A stretch of DNA of 62,901 nucleotides from the NCBI GenBank assembly GCA_022712895.1, contig JAFLJS010000050.1, forward strand, positions 1 to 62,901, written 5' to 3'. The notes beneath the pieces are model-generated. The model made no database searches. It had not been told where the DNA came from and saw nothing but the letters and a program-made list of their open reading frames with translations. Position numbers and translations under genes: made by a program. Each line of letters begins with the position of its first letter. The stretch's first letter is position 1. This DNA is from Desulfocapsa sp. (GTDB taxonomy: Bacteria; Desulfobacterota; Desulfobulbia; Desulfobulbales; Desulfocapsaceae). Shown piece by piece: positions 36,184-45,327 of this stretch.

Positions 36184-36225
36184 AAAAAAAAAGGAAGAGG
36201 TATGCTTTTACACATATCTCTTCCT
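36184..36225 (-). terminator. Rho-independent terminator of the rhodanese selenoprotein gene
   Basis: On the minus strand AGGAAGAG and CTCTTCCT (36218-36225 and 36192-36199) pair over 8 bp, extended by TATG/CATA across one mismatch, followed by a run of eight T. It lies 42 bp beyond the stop of the rhodanese gene. Confidence 0.85.
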
Positions 36226-36267
36226 AAGAGGAAGTCCTTGCAGAAAGGACTCAGGAGTTTTTAAGGA

Positions 36268-37590
36268 TTAATCTTCGACAGTACAATCATTTCCTGTACA
36301 AGAAATATTTGCAACAAAGAAGAATGCTTTATATCCATTTTTATTCAGTTCTTGAGCAGCCATGTCAGCACGGGCACCAGTGGTACAGTGAGCATAGATT
36401 TTCTTGTCTTTTGGAATGTCAGCAAGGCGAGAGCCTACCTGGTCAAGTGGTACCGCAATGGCATTTTTAAAACCACCTTCACTGGCTTCATCTGTCGTAC
36501 GTACATCAAGGATAACTGCGCCAGTATCGGCGCCACTGACTGCTTTCATAAAGTCTTCTTTCCCGACTTCACCTTTAGCGAGTTTTCTTACCCAGGAAAC
36601 GTCTGTAACAACAGGGCCAGTTACAGTTTTGCCACCAGTTTTAACCCAACCAGCATAATTTCCGGCAACCAGTGCAATTTTTTTGTATCCTTCGTCACGA
36701 AGATCTTCAGCTGCTTCGTCAGCTTCTTCTATGGAGTCACTGTATAAAACAATGGGTGCCTTTGTGGGGATATCATCAAGGCGGTCATCGAGTGTTTCAT
36801 AAGGAATTGAAATAGAGCGGGCAATGCGGCCAGCCTCTGATTTTTTGATTGAACGGAGATCGATGAGGACAATATTGCCTTTCGCTATATTACCTTTGCT
36901 TGCATAGACCATGTTACCAGCTTTAACCCACGCTGGTTGTCCATCGAGATAAACTTTTACGTTCTTATAGCCATCTTTTTTCGCCAGACCGGCGATCTTA
37001 GTTGACATGCCTCATGTGGGCCCTCCGCAATACATGATGAGAAGCTTATCTTTATCTTTGGGGAGTGCGGAAGCTGCTTTTTTCTTATATGCTTTGGTTC
37101 CAATGCTGATTGCACCAGGCATATGGCTTGCGGCGTATCGTTTTCCAGGACGAGCATCGATGAGTACGAAATCAGTTTTGGCATCGATCAACGTTTTTAA
37201 ATCCGCTGTTTTGATCTCGGAAACACCTTTTGGCAGTTTGGCAAGTTTAGGCTTGATAACTGTGGCCCAAGGCTGACCATCACGCATATCATAAAAAATG
37301 ATCGACGCATGTCCCTTGGCGGCGTGCTCTACACCTTTGGTGTTTTTATCAAATTTGACCATAATGGTCTTGGCCTTCTTTCCCTTGCCGACGACAATGG
37401 AAATACTCTTGGCTTTATTTGATTTTCCAACAACCTTACCCTTGTAAACAGGACCTTTAGACTTTTGTGTTTTTGCTTCAATGGCTGGTTTGGCAGCCTT
37501 CACGGTTGAGCTTGTATCGTGATTACATCCGGTCACCAGAAATGATGCCATGATGAAAAACGGAATCAGCTTAATCATACTTCTCTTCAT
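36268..37590 (-). CDS. Lipoprotein with three rhodanese domains; selenoprotein by in-frame UGA
   Basis: If the TGA at 37012-37014 is read as Sec (residue 193), the frame is continuous for 440 residues. A lipoprotein signal ends in FLVTGC, so the protein sits in the periplasm. Domain 1 (~115-215) has active-site loop YCGGPTUGMS: Cys188 is kept and Sec sits five positions later, where other rhodaneses have Arg or a second Cys. Domain 2 (~220-300) has Ser in place of the catalytic Cys (YSDSIEE) and is probably inactive. Domain 3 (~330-430) has a classic CTTGAR loop. The tail SCTGNDC adds two Cys. AAGGAGGA stands eight bases before ATG 37590. Rhodaneses move sulfur from thiosulfate or persulfides. 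Without Sec the gene would be two fragments, the first ending inside an active-site loop. Confidence 0.88.
36981..36995 (-). promoter_or_regulatory. SECIS-like hairpin in the rhodanese gene
   Basis: On the minus strand TCGCC (36995-36991) and GGCGA (36985-36981) form a perfect 5-bp stem with loop GGUCU, the same apical loop as E. coli fdhF. The loop GU is at +23/+24 after the UGA (37014-37012), identical to the SelW-like gene. Confidence 0.8.
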
Positions 37591-38014
37591 AGTTCCTCCT
37601 TAATTAAAGAAATGAGCTTGGGCAAAGGTAAGTTTCTTTGCAATAAATCTAGCTTTCACCGATATATGCACAGCGCGTGCCATTAGTCTTTTTTAACGAT
37701 ACATAGCTGTTGTCAGTGATAAAAACTGAAAGACCCCTATTCGTATAGGGTGCAAAACTATTATACGTCATTTTGCTGGTGCAATGTAAAGCCAATAATA
37801 GCAAACGTAGAGATAAACTGTTTAATTTAATAGTTTAAAAAAAGAGAAATCGGGAGGTTGAGAAGCCCGGCGAGTAATATTTAGGCTATTTTGTGGTTTA
37901 CTTGAAAAAAAGAAAATGAATCTTGATTCACTTTTCTTTGCATTGGAAGAAGTTGTCAGGTAAAGGAATTTGGCATTACCACAACGTGACATGTCGGGGT
38001 CGGTTGCTACTTTA
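37591..38014. other. 424-bp intergenic region upstream of the rhodanese gene
   Basis: No gene seen. It carries a hairpin CCCTAT-TCGT-ATAGGG at 37735-37750, about 145 bp upstream of the rhodanese start, possibly in its 5' leader. A terminator for the PBP4-like gene is at 37905-37936 (separate entry). No known riboswitch pattern was recognised. Confidence 0.5.
37905..37936 (-). terminator. Probable terminator of the PBP4-like gene
   Basis: On the minus strand an AAAGTGAATC / GATTCATTTT-type stem of about ten pairs (one G-U) is followed by T7. It is about 80 bp beyond the stop of the PBP4-like gene. Confidence 0.65.
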
Positions 38015-39241
38015 CTACTGTTGATAAAGGATTTTCAGAATTTGGTCTCTGCGATTATGCTTCTGGTTTAAGAGTATAACAAAAGCCCTACTGCTTTTTC
38101 CATTTGGAATATAACCCGCATAACAGAACACACCACTTTTGTTCAAAGTTCCTGACTTCATGCGGGTACCGTATTTTATTGGAATAAGAGAGGCGTGAGT
38201 ACGGAAATGTTCCAGTACCAAAATCAATGCTTCAGCAGTAATTCGATTCTTATTCGAGAGCCCAGATCCTTCAACCATTGTTATTTGATTTGGGCTAAGT
38301 TTCAGATCATCTGCTATGAATTCTGCCATAACTAAACGGCTTTTCTGCCAGGTGGCAGGAAAACCAAAGCGTTTGGCTCCAAGTGCCAGATAAAGCTGGT
38401 TGGCCATAAAGTTATTGGAAGAGAGCAAACACGATTCGATGAGTTCCTCCACTGTTTCACTGGCTGTAACGTCGAGCAGTAGCAGTGAACCTTCTGTGCG
38501 TTTGCCGTGTGTAATGGTGCCCTTAACGTTGATCCTCTGCTTTTTTAGCAAGGCTTGAAAAAGTTCTCCGCAATAACGAAGACTGTTAGACAGTTTGTTC
38601 TGTCTCGGAAAAGCATCGACATTCACGCGGTGGTAACCAGTTGATAGGTTTGCTCCAACTTGTCCCATTAGCGAAATATAAGGTGTTTGTGCTTCGGGCG
38701 ATAGTATCTTAGCTCTTCGGTATACATTTAGCGGTAACGTGTTGAAATTAACGGCAAGTGCTGAGTTATTCACATCGTAGGGATTCTTCGATCCTGTTGA
38801 ACCATCCGTTACAGAATCAAGAGCAAAGGCGTAGTCGTCAAGGATAATATTGTTAATTTCACTGATTCCAAGATCTGCTATACGTTGTGTAATGCGGGTC
38901 ACTTTCTCAGAAATAAGAAAGGGATCTCCAAAGCCCTGAATGATAAGATTCTGTTCTTTATCTATAAAAAACTTGGTGTGGAAACGAAAATCCGGTCCAA
39001 GAATTTTCAGCGCTGCCAGGCTGGTTACGAGTTTGATGGTGGAGGCAGGGATAAAGGGTATTTTTAATTTGGACGCATGGAGTATCTTTCCATCTTGGGC
39101 AAGTGCATATCCTCCATTCTGAATGTGTTTCTGTATAGCGGGAATTTCACTGGCAACAACAAGGTGGGAGGGGGATAAAAAGAACACAAAAAGAAAAACT
39201 GCTCCGAAAAAGGATGTGGTCGATTTTCGTAGCAGTTTCAA
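38015..39241 (-). CDS. dacB: Penicillin-binding protein 4-like D-Ala-D-Ala carboxypeptidase (S13 family)
   Basis: 408 residues with a signal peptide (~1-30). The peptidase-C fold has the active Ser in PASTIKLVTS (Ser67, Lys70), the SNN motif in CLLSSNNFM near residue 273 and KSG (MKSGTL) near residue 360. These enzymes cleave the terminal D-Ala or the crosslink of peptidoglycan in the periplasm. The length is somewhat shorter than E. coli DacB. It is 22 bp downstream of trpB2, so co-transcription is likely, though a functional link is not obvious. Confidence 0.93.
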   Translation of the reverse strand: MKLLRKSTTSFFGAVFLFVFFLSPSHLVVASEIPAIQKHIQNGGYALAQDGKILHASKLKIPFIPASTIKLVTSLAALKILGPDFRFHTKFFIDKEQNLIIQGFGDPFLISEKVTRITQRIADLGISEINNIILDDYAFALDSVTDGSTGSKNPYDVNNSALAVNFNTLPLNVYRRAKILSPEAQTPYISLMGQVGANLSTGYHRVNVDAFPRQNKLSNSLRYCGELFQALLKKQRINVKGTITHGKRTEGSLLLLDVTASETVEELIESCLLSSNNFMANQLYLALGAKRFGFPATWQKSRLVMAEFIADDLKLSPNQITMVEGSGLSNKNRITAEALILVLEHFRTHASLIPIKYGTRMKSGTLNKSGVFCYAGYIPNGKSSRAFVILLNQKHNRRDQILKILYQQ

Positions 39242-39263
39242 TGCAGTGCGATTGGTTTTAAGG

Positions 39264-40610
39264 TTAAATTTTGGGCAATTTTTTCATGGAAGCAGCAATG
39301 GCTTCTTCAGGGTAATCATAATTATGCAGATCGCCGGAGAAATATTTATCATAGGATGCCATATCAATTAGACCATGACCGGAAAAGTTAAAGAGAATGG
39401 TCTGTGGTTTGTCGAGCTCACGTGTTGCTTCGATAATTGCACCACGGATGGCATGACAGGTCTCAGGAGCAGGAATAATACCCTCAGTTCTGGCAAAAAG
39501 AACTCCAGCCTCAAAACATTCAAGTTGTTGCACTTTTATTGGATCTATGATGTTTTCACGAACCATTGCAGAAACAATGGGAGCCATTCCATGATAACGA
39601 AGGCCACCGGCATGGATTCCTGGAGGAATGAAGTCATGGCCTAAAGTGTACATATTTAACAGTGGGGTGGATTGGGCCACATCACCAAAGTCGTAGGCAA
39701 GTTTACCCCTGGTAAGAGTAGGGCAGGATGCGGGCTCAACACCTACAAAACGAATTTTTTTGCCATCGAGATAGTCTGGTACATAGGGAACCGCCAGACC
39801 AGCAAAGTTTGATCCGCCACCACAACAACCAATAATAACATCCGGATAGTCACCAGCAATTTCCATCTGTTTTTTTGCTTCCAGACCGATGATGGACTGG
39901 TGCAGGATTACGTGGTTGAGAACTGAACCCAGCGCATAGTTTGTATCGTCACGCCCTGCAGCATCTTCAATGGCTTCAGAAATGGCAATACCGAGGGAAC
40001 CGGGAGTATCGGGATATTGTTCCCGGATCTGGCGTCCAATCACTGTATCTTCACTCGGGCTTGACACAATTTCCGCACCAAAGGTGTGCATCATTGATTT
40101 ACGGTAAGGTTTCTGGTCAAAGGAAACCCGAACCATATATACCTTGCATTCGATACCAAACTTCTGCGTTGCAAAAGAGAGAGCAGATCCCCATTGGCCA
40201 GCACCGGTTTCCGTAGCTAGGCGCTTGATTCCTTCCTTGGCATTGTAGTATGCCTGTGGAACAGCAGAGTTTGCCTTATGGGAGCCGACAGGTGAAACAC
40301 CTTCATTCTTAAAATAGATTTTTGACTTGGTACCAAGGGCCTTTTCAAGACTTGTTGCGCGAACCATGGGAGATGGACGCCAGATTTTGAGGACGTCCTG
40401 AACTTCTTCAGGAATATCAATAAACCTTTCGTCAGACATTTCCTGTTCAAGGAGAGACATTGGGAAAATAACACCAAGTTTATCGGGCCCCATGGGCTCC
40501 TTGGTCTCCGGATCAAGGGCAGGCAGTAATCCGTTTGGGATATCCGGGCCAACGTTGTACCATTGTGTTGGCATTTGATCATCTCGGAGTACGATTTTTT
40601 TGGTAGTCAT
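39264..40610 (-). CDS. trpB: Tryptophan synthase beta chain, TrpB2 type
   Basis: 448 residues. PLP Lys112 is in [10 protein letters not shown]; the phosphate loop GCCGGGSNF lies near residue 235. The long N-terminal extension and [16 protein letters not shown] block identify the TrpB2 subfamily, which is common in archaea and some bacteria and works without TrpA. It converts indole plus serine to tryptophan (or a related reaction). AAGGAG precedes the ATG by eight bases. No other trp gene is beside it. Function is well supported, the in-vivo substrate less so. Confidence 0.93.
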   Translation of the reverse strand: MTTKKIVLRDDQMPTQWYNVGPDIPNGLLPALDPETKEPMGPDKLGVIFPMSLLEQEMSDERFIDIPEEVQDVLKIWRPSPMVRATSLEKALGTKSKIYFKNEGVSPVGSHKANSAVPQAYYNAKEGIKRLATETGAGQWGSALSFATQKFGIECKVYMVRVSFDQKPYRKSMMHTFGAEIVSSPSEDTVIGRQIREQYPDTPGSLGIAISEAIEDAAGRDDTNYALGSVLNHVILHQSIIGLEAKKQMEIAGDYPDVIIGCCGGGSNFAGLAVPYVPDYLDGKKIRFVGVEPASCPTLTRGKLAYDFGDVAQSTPLLNMYTLGHDFIPPGIHAGGLRYHGMAPIVSAMVRENIIDPIKVQQLECFEAGVLFARTEGIIPAPETCHAIRGAIIEATRELDKPQTILFNFSGHGLIDMASYDKYFSGDLHNYDYPEEAIAASMKKLPKI

Positions 40611-40638
40611 AGTTTTCTCCTTGTAATATTTTATTCTA

Positions 40639-40667
40639 ATTATAATGTTTTAGGCAAGAATTGATAA
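40639..40667 (-). promoter_or_regulatory. Putative promoter of trpB2
   Basis: On the minus strand TTATCA (40667-40662) is followed at 17 bp by TATAAT (40644-40639), 29 bp before the trpB2 start. Four of six -35 bases match the consensus. Confidence 0.5.
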
Positions 40668-40784
40668 ATTTCAATTTTGTAGTGACAAAAAAGATGAAGA
40701 GTTTTTATCCGTAAAAAGGGCATAAATACGACTCCATCAGAGTTGGATTCTTACCATGATCATAGGTCTCTAGCAACAGGATTT

Positions 40785-43334
40785 CTATAACTCCTGCCAG
40801 CTTGTCTTTAAAATTTCTGATGAGAGGAAATCATCCTGACTTTTTCCGAGGATGGCCGCAATTGCCTCCAGAGGTTTGACTCCGGCTTCACTGGCGCGGC
40901 TGATCACCTGCATGTCAATTGATCCGTCATCAAGAATTGTAAGCGATGAGATCAGAGGACGTATATTGATCTCTTTTGTCTTGCGTTTTCGTGTACGTTT
41001 GACCAGGAAAGTTTCTTGCTCCATAAACTGCTTTAATTTTGTTATGTCTTCAGCTAAAAGTGCAGGATGCAGAATGATGGAATAGGAATTTATTACCTGT
41101 TGTGGAACTGAACCACTGTGCAGTTTGATGTCCTGAATCATCAGGCCTGGAGGCATTTGGGCATTGAGCCTTGTTTTTGCTTCCTCGAAATCTGTAAGAG
41201 GAGCAGGCAGATCCATTACAAAATACTCAGCCATGCTCCTGGTGCCTACTGGCAGGGCCGGACCAAAAGAAACTTTTGGTGAAGGGTTAAATCCTTTGGA
41301 AAAGTTTGTACGAATATTTGCTCGCCGCAAAATACGAAAGATGACCTGTAGTATCTCCAGGTGTCCTAGGTAACAGATATCATCAAGGCGGGAGTAGCTG
41401 ACCATATAACGAATATGTAGTTCTTCTTTTGTTGATTTTGGGCTCTCGTTCAGTGGTACAGGAGTAGGGACAGTTTCTTCTGCTTCCTTTGTCTTTTTCC
41501 TGTCAATCACTATGGGTTTTAGGGTCTTGAAATCACAGAGACCGCATTTCTGGCAACTGTGATAGCGGCAATCGGGAGTGTAATGTTCTCCCATTCCCTT
41601 CTGTAGTTCATCTTTGAGGAAACTTTCATCGATGCCACTATGCAGATGTTGCCATGGCAATACAGATTCAAGATCTTTCGCCAATAAATAGTTGTCTAAA
41701 TTAATATTGCACTCATCGGCTGACTGCTGCCAGCGTTCAAGATTGAAATAATCAGACCAGGCATCGAGACGTGCTCCATGTCGCCACGCCGTTTCAAGAA
41801 GTTGTGACAGTCGTCTGTCGCCCCTTGAGAAAACACCCTCAAGGTAACTCTGTTTAGGCTCATGCCATTTCAGGTTGATTCCTTTACGAGGAAGCATACG
41901 TTTCAGTGCATTTATCTTATCCCGACTTTCTTCCATGGAAATCTGCGCATTCCACTGAAAGGGTGTATGCGGTTTGGGAACAAAGGTACCGAGACTTACG
42001 TTGATCTGCTGGCGTCCGGGTGCTGCCTGGTTTCCGATCTTTTTTGTCTTTATGGCGAGTTCGGCAATGGCTTCGATATCTTCGTCTGTTTCTGTCGGTA
42101 GGCCAATCATAAAATAGAGTTTCATGACCTTCCAGCCTAAGCCAAATGCATCACGCGAGGTGGCAAGCAGGTCTTCTTCGGTGATCCCTTTATTTATAAC
42201 TCTGCGTAAACGTTCACTGCCAGCTTCGGGAGCCAGAGTAAAACCGGTTTTACGGACTCGCTTAATTTCGTCCATAAGTTTGGGGGTTAACGTGCCAACC
42301 CGCATGGACGGCATTGAAACAGAAATTGCCTCAGAGGCAAAACGATCCATCAGCTGTGGTAAACTTGTGGAGAGACAAGAATAATCCCCTGTTGAGAGTG
42401 AAAGCAGGGCAAGTTCGTCAAAACCTGAATTCTTAATGCCCTGACAGGCCAGATCAAAGATCTGCTCAGGCGTGCGTTCACGTACTGGTCGGTAAATCAT
42501 TCCAGCCTGACAAAATCTGCAGCCTCTGGTACAGCCCCTTGCTATTTCCACACCCAATCTGTCATGAACTATTTTGGAATTAGGAACCAAAGGATGCAAC
42601 AGGTGGTCCATTGATGAAAGATCTGCAAGAATACGTCTGGTAACAATGGGAAAATCAGAGTGCAGTGATTTAATCTCTGTAAGTTCACCATTTTCCGTAT
42701 AAACAGGTTCAAAAAAAGAGGGGATATATACGCCAGGAATTGCAGCTAGTAGTTCCAGAGTCCGGTTGCGGGGGAGTTTGTCTGTTTTTGCATTTTTGAT
42801 ACACTCTGCAATTTCAAGGATAGCCTCTTCGCCGTCTCCCATAAGAATGGCATCAAAAAAATCAGCAACAGGCTCAGGGTTTAAACTACAGGAGCCGCCA
42901 CCAATAATAATGGGTGCATCATCATCCCGGTTTGCAGCGAGTAACGGGATACCGGCAAGATCAAGTACGGTCAGAATATTTGTATAGCAAAGTTCGTAGG
43001 GCAGCGTGAAACCAAGAAAGTCAAAGTCCTTTAATGGACGATTGTTTTCCAGAGAACTTAAAGGCAAATCCTTCTCTCGAAGAATTGTCTCCATGTCAAT
43101 GTCAGGACAGTAACAGCGTTCGGCCAGAATATCGTCCTGGGAATTCAGAATATGATAAAGGATCTGTAATCCCTGGTGAGACATGCCAATTTCGTAGAGA
43201 TCAGGGAAGATCAACGCACAGTGCATGGTGATTTTATCCCACTCTTTTATCGTAGCGTTATACTCATGCCCAAGGTAACGTCCCGGTTTGTTGACAAAAG
43301 GAAGGATTTCTCTTCGTTCAAAGTTCATTTTCAT
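40785..43334 (-). CDS. B12-binding radical SAM protein (TIGR03960-type) with DUF2344 domain
   Basis: About 849 residues from ATG 43334, chosen because the family starts just before NKPGRYLGHEYN; a longer GTG frame reaches 43394. The N-terminal part is a B12-binding-like fold (ALIFPDLYEIGMSHQG, GGGSCSLNPEPV), followed by the radical SAM [4Fe-4S] site RGCTRGCRFCQAGMIYRP with three Cys in CxxxCxxC. A later CRYHSCQKCGLCDF block holds four Cys, probably a second cluster or zinc site. The last ~200 residues are the DUF2344 domain. The natural reaction is unknown. It shares a divergent promoter region with the AMIN gene. Confidence 0.85.
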   Translation of the reverse strand: MKMNFERREILPFVNKPGRYLGHEYNATIKEWDKITMHCALIFPDLYEIGMSHQGLQILYHILNSQDDILAERCYCPDIDMETILREKDLPLSSLENNRPLKDFDFLGFTLPYELCYTNILTVLDLAGIPLLAANRDDDAPIIIGGGSCSLNPEPVADFFDAILMGDGEEAILEIAECIKNAKTDKLPRNRTLELLAAIPGVYIPSFFEPVYTENGELTEIKSLHSDFPIVTRRILADLSSMDHLLHPLVPNSKIVHDRLGVEIARGCTRGCRFCQAGMIYRPVRERTPEQIFDLACQGIKNSGFDELALLSLSTGDYSCLSTSLPQLMDRFASEAISVSMPSMRVGTLTPKLMDEIKRVRKTGFTLAPEAGSERLRRVINKGITEEDLLATSRDAFGLGWKVMKLYFMIGLPTETDEDIEAIAELAIKTKKIGNQAAPGRQQINVSLGTFVPKPHTPFQWNAQISMEESRDKINALKRMLPRKGINLKWHEPKQSYLEGVFSRGDRRLSQLLETAWRHGARLDAWSDYFNLERWQQSADECNINLDNYLLAKDLESVLPWQHLHSGIDESFLKDELQKGMGEHYTPDCRYHSCQKCGLCDFKTLKPIVIDRKKTKEAEETVPTPVPLNESPKSTKEELHIRYMVSYSRLDDICYLGHLEILQVIFRILRRANIRTNFSKGFNPSPKVSFGPALPVGTRSMAEYFVMDLPAPLTDFEEAKTRLNAQMPPGLMIQDIKLHSGSVPQQVINSYSIILHPALLAEDITKLKQFMEQETFLVKRTRKRKTKEINIRPLISSLTILDDGSIDMQVISRASEAGVKPLEAIAAILGKSQDDFLSSEILKTSWQEL

Positions 43335-43521
43335 ATGGGTCTGCTTATGTTGGTAGCACGTTTCCGTGCTATTATGAGTGTGGTTAAACGCCACAATATA
43401 GTTGTTATTATCCTGCTAGTCATTTACTGAAAATAGGTTGACTTTTCAAGAGAGGATGATGTATTCAAAGAAGTATCTGATAAGTTCCATAAAAAATAAT
43501 AGGTTATCAAGGTATTTATTT

Positions 43522-44469
43522 ATGCGGAGTTGTAAAGCTATTTCTTTCATGTCATGTCTATTTGTATTGCTGCTTTTTGGGGCGTCCTCCCATGCCGCAC
43601 AGAGTATTATTGACGATGTGAAATTTCAGGCTGATAGCGAAACCAGTGAGTCGGTAATATTTCATTTAAACAATGCTTCACTGCCCAAAGCCTTTGCTCT
43701 CAAAGGTGAAAAACCTCGTGTGGTATTTGATTTTATGGATACACAACTGGCCAGGACTGTACCTTCGGTGATTAACACTGATGGTCGTATGGTAGAAAAA
43801 ATCCGCATGGGACGACATAAAGATAAAACCAGGGTTGTTCTTGATCTCGCATCTGCAAGTGCTGTGAATTTTGATCAGGATTTTGATGCCAGCAGCAATA
43901 TCTTGACCATTAGTCTTTACTCCACAGATTATCCTCCCAAGAAAGAGCAGGCAGTTGCCGAAGAAGTTGAAGCAGTCGAAGTGGAAGAAATAGTTGAAAC
44001 AGCAGTTGTAGTAACCCCTACAGAACCAGTTGTGGAAGAGAAACGTCTGAGTGAAACAGAGGCCGTCGTTGATGAAGTTTCGGTTGTTGAAGACAACCCG
44101 CTGAACCTTGAAGCGTTACTCTCCGAAGTGACCTTTGAAAACACCTCAAATAAAGGTGAAATGGTTCTCTTTAAGCTGAATGGTTTTTATCCCCCGGAAG
44201 TGAGCGGACAAGAAAATGGAACGCCATCAGTTACCTGTGTGTTTGCAGGTACCAGGATTGGGACAGATGTAATACAGGAGCAGACTCCTCAGGGAGAGTT
44301 CATTGATTCAATAATTGTTGAACAGGAAGGTGATGATGCTCCCATCTACGTGACTTTACAGCTCGTGCCCAATAAAAACTATGATTTACAGCAGGTGTTT
44401 TTTAAAGAAGATAACCTCTTTGTAATTATTGTTAATTCTTACGATGCGCTGGCTGCACCCGCTGAATAA
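43522..44469 (+). CDS. AMIN-domain periplasmic protein
   Basis: 315 residues from ATG 43522, which has AAGG nine bases upstream and begins the signal peptide (SCLFVLLLFGASSHAAQ). An earlier TTG at 43438 is in frame but unlikely. Residues ~35-150 form an AMIN domain (VIFHLNNASLPKAF, RVVFDFMDTQLART, VRMGRHKDKTRVVLDL-type), which binds peptidoglycan or outer-membrane secretin partners. An acidic Val/Glu-rich linker (~165-215) is followed by a second AMIN-like domain (~225-315). Its partner is unknown; the convergent LolB-like gene ends 24 bp downstream. Confidence 0.8.
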   Translation: MRSCKAISFMSCLFVLLLFGASSHAAQSIIDDVKFQADSETSESVIFHLNNASLPKAFALKGEKPRVVFDFMDTQLARTVPSVINTDGRMVEKIRMGRHKDKTRVVLDLASASAVNFDQDFDASSNILTISLYSTDYPPKKEQAVAEEVEAVEVEEIVETAVVVTPTEPVVEEKRLSETEAVVDEVSVVEDNPLNLEALLSEVTFENTSNKGEMVLFKLNGFYPPEVSGQENGTPSVTCVFAGTRIGTDVIQEQTPQGEFIDSIIVEQEGDDAPIYVTLQLVPNKNYDLQQVFFKEDNLFVIIVNSYDALAAPAE

Positions 44470-44493
44470 ACAAAAAAGAGTGCTGCTTTCTCT

Positions 44494-45327
44494 TTATGGC
44501 CAGAGTTGCGTGTTAAAGCTTGCTGGAACAGGCAGTGAAAAATCTGTCTTGTTAAATTGATTAAACCCTGAGATGTTTTCAAGCTCAATTCTGATTGCTG
44601 CTCCCCACGGAAGTCCTGTTATCTGAATTTCTCTTTGTACGCCACAGGGGGTATTCCCTTCCTTTCTTGCGCCATATCGTATATCCGCAATCACATCCCC
44701 GCTGTCATCTAAAAAGAGATACGACAGAACTTCCTTTTTGTCAGGATCAATCTGCAAGTGGATGGAACCTGTTGTATATGGTCCTTTGGCAGTGATAAGT
44801 TTGAGCCAGATACTCTTGTCACTGTTGTCTTTAGCTGATTCCTCAACGATTAGATTGCGAATGGGCAGGCGACCACTTAAATAGGCAAACCAGTCACCCT
44901 GTGCCAGAATTAACGGGATTCTGTTGCGTATGGCAAGGCTGCGAACATTACCACGAATATGTTGTCGTTTTATGGCGTTCAGTATTTGGAAGGTTTTTCC
45001 ATTACCGGAAAAGGCAAAGACAGTTTGCCCCAGGGGATTGCTGACAATATATTTGACTGATGAGGGTGTATTCAGGGCCAGATATCCTGCAACTGCATTA
45101 TCGCCAATGGGACTTTTCCAGAACATTTTCATGTCCGCATCATAACTCTGAAAGCATTGTTGCTCCTGTTGCTGCATGGCAAGGAGAATGTTTTGAATGT
45201 TACGGTTCTCCTCATCTGAAAGTACATCATTCCAACGTTTTTGTGCACAACCTGAAAAGAGTAGACAGAAGAGTATGCAATAAATAGAGAAATTTATTGT
45301 GCTAAAGGAACTTTTTTCACAAGGCAT
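44494..45327 (-). CDS. LolB-like outer-membrane lipoprotein (DUF4292-type)
   Basis: 277 residues with a lipoprotein signal (LLFSGC). The remainder has the LolA/LolB-type half-barrel pattern (MKMFWKSPIGDNAVAGYLAL, RQHIRGNVRSLA). In LolB it would insert lipoproteins into the outer membrane, but homology is remote so the role is a guess. It overlaps the preceding TPR gene by 11 bp in ATGCCTTGTGA, so it is the last gene of the tmk operon. Confidence 0.72.
   Translation of the reverse strand: MPCEKSSFSTINFSIYCILFCLLFSGCAQKRWNDVLSDEENRNIQNILLAMQQQEQQCFQSYDADMKMFWKSPIGDNAVAGYLALNTPSSVKYIVSNPLGQTVFAFSGNGKTFQILNAIKRQHIRGNVRSLAIRNRIPLILAQGDWFAYLSGRLPIRNLIVEESAKDNSDKSIWLKLITAKGPYTTGSIHLQIDPDKKEVLSYLFLDDSGDVIADIRYGARKEGNTPCGVQREIQITGLPWGAAIRIELENISGFNQFNKTDFSLPVPASFNTQLWP

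Noticed and set aside
37006-37590. Reading the two rhodanese ORFs as separate genes, or as a pseudogene with a nonsense mutation
   Set aside because: They share the same frame, the split falls in the active-site loop of a rhodanese domain, the second ORF has no ribosome site of its own, and a SECIS-like hairpin follows the UGA.
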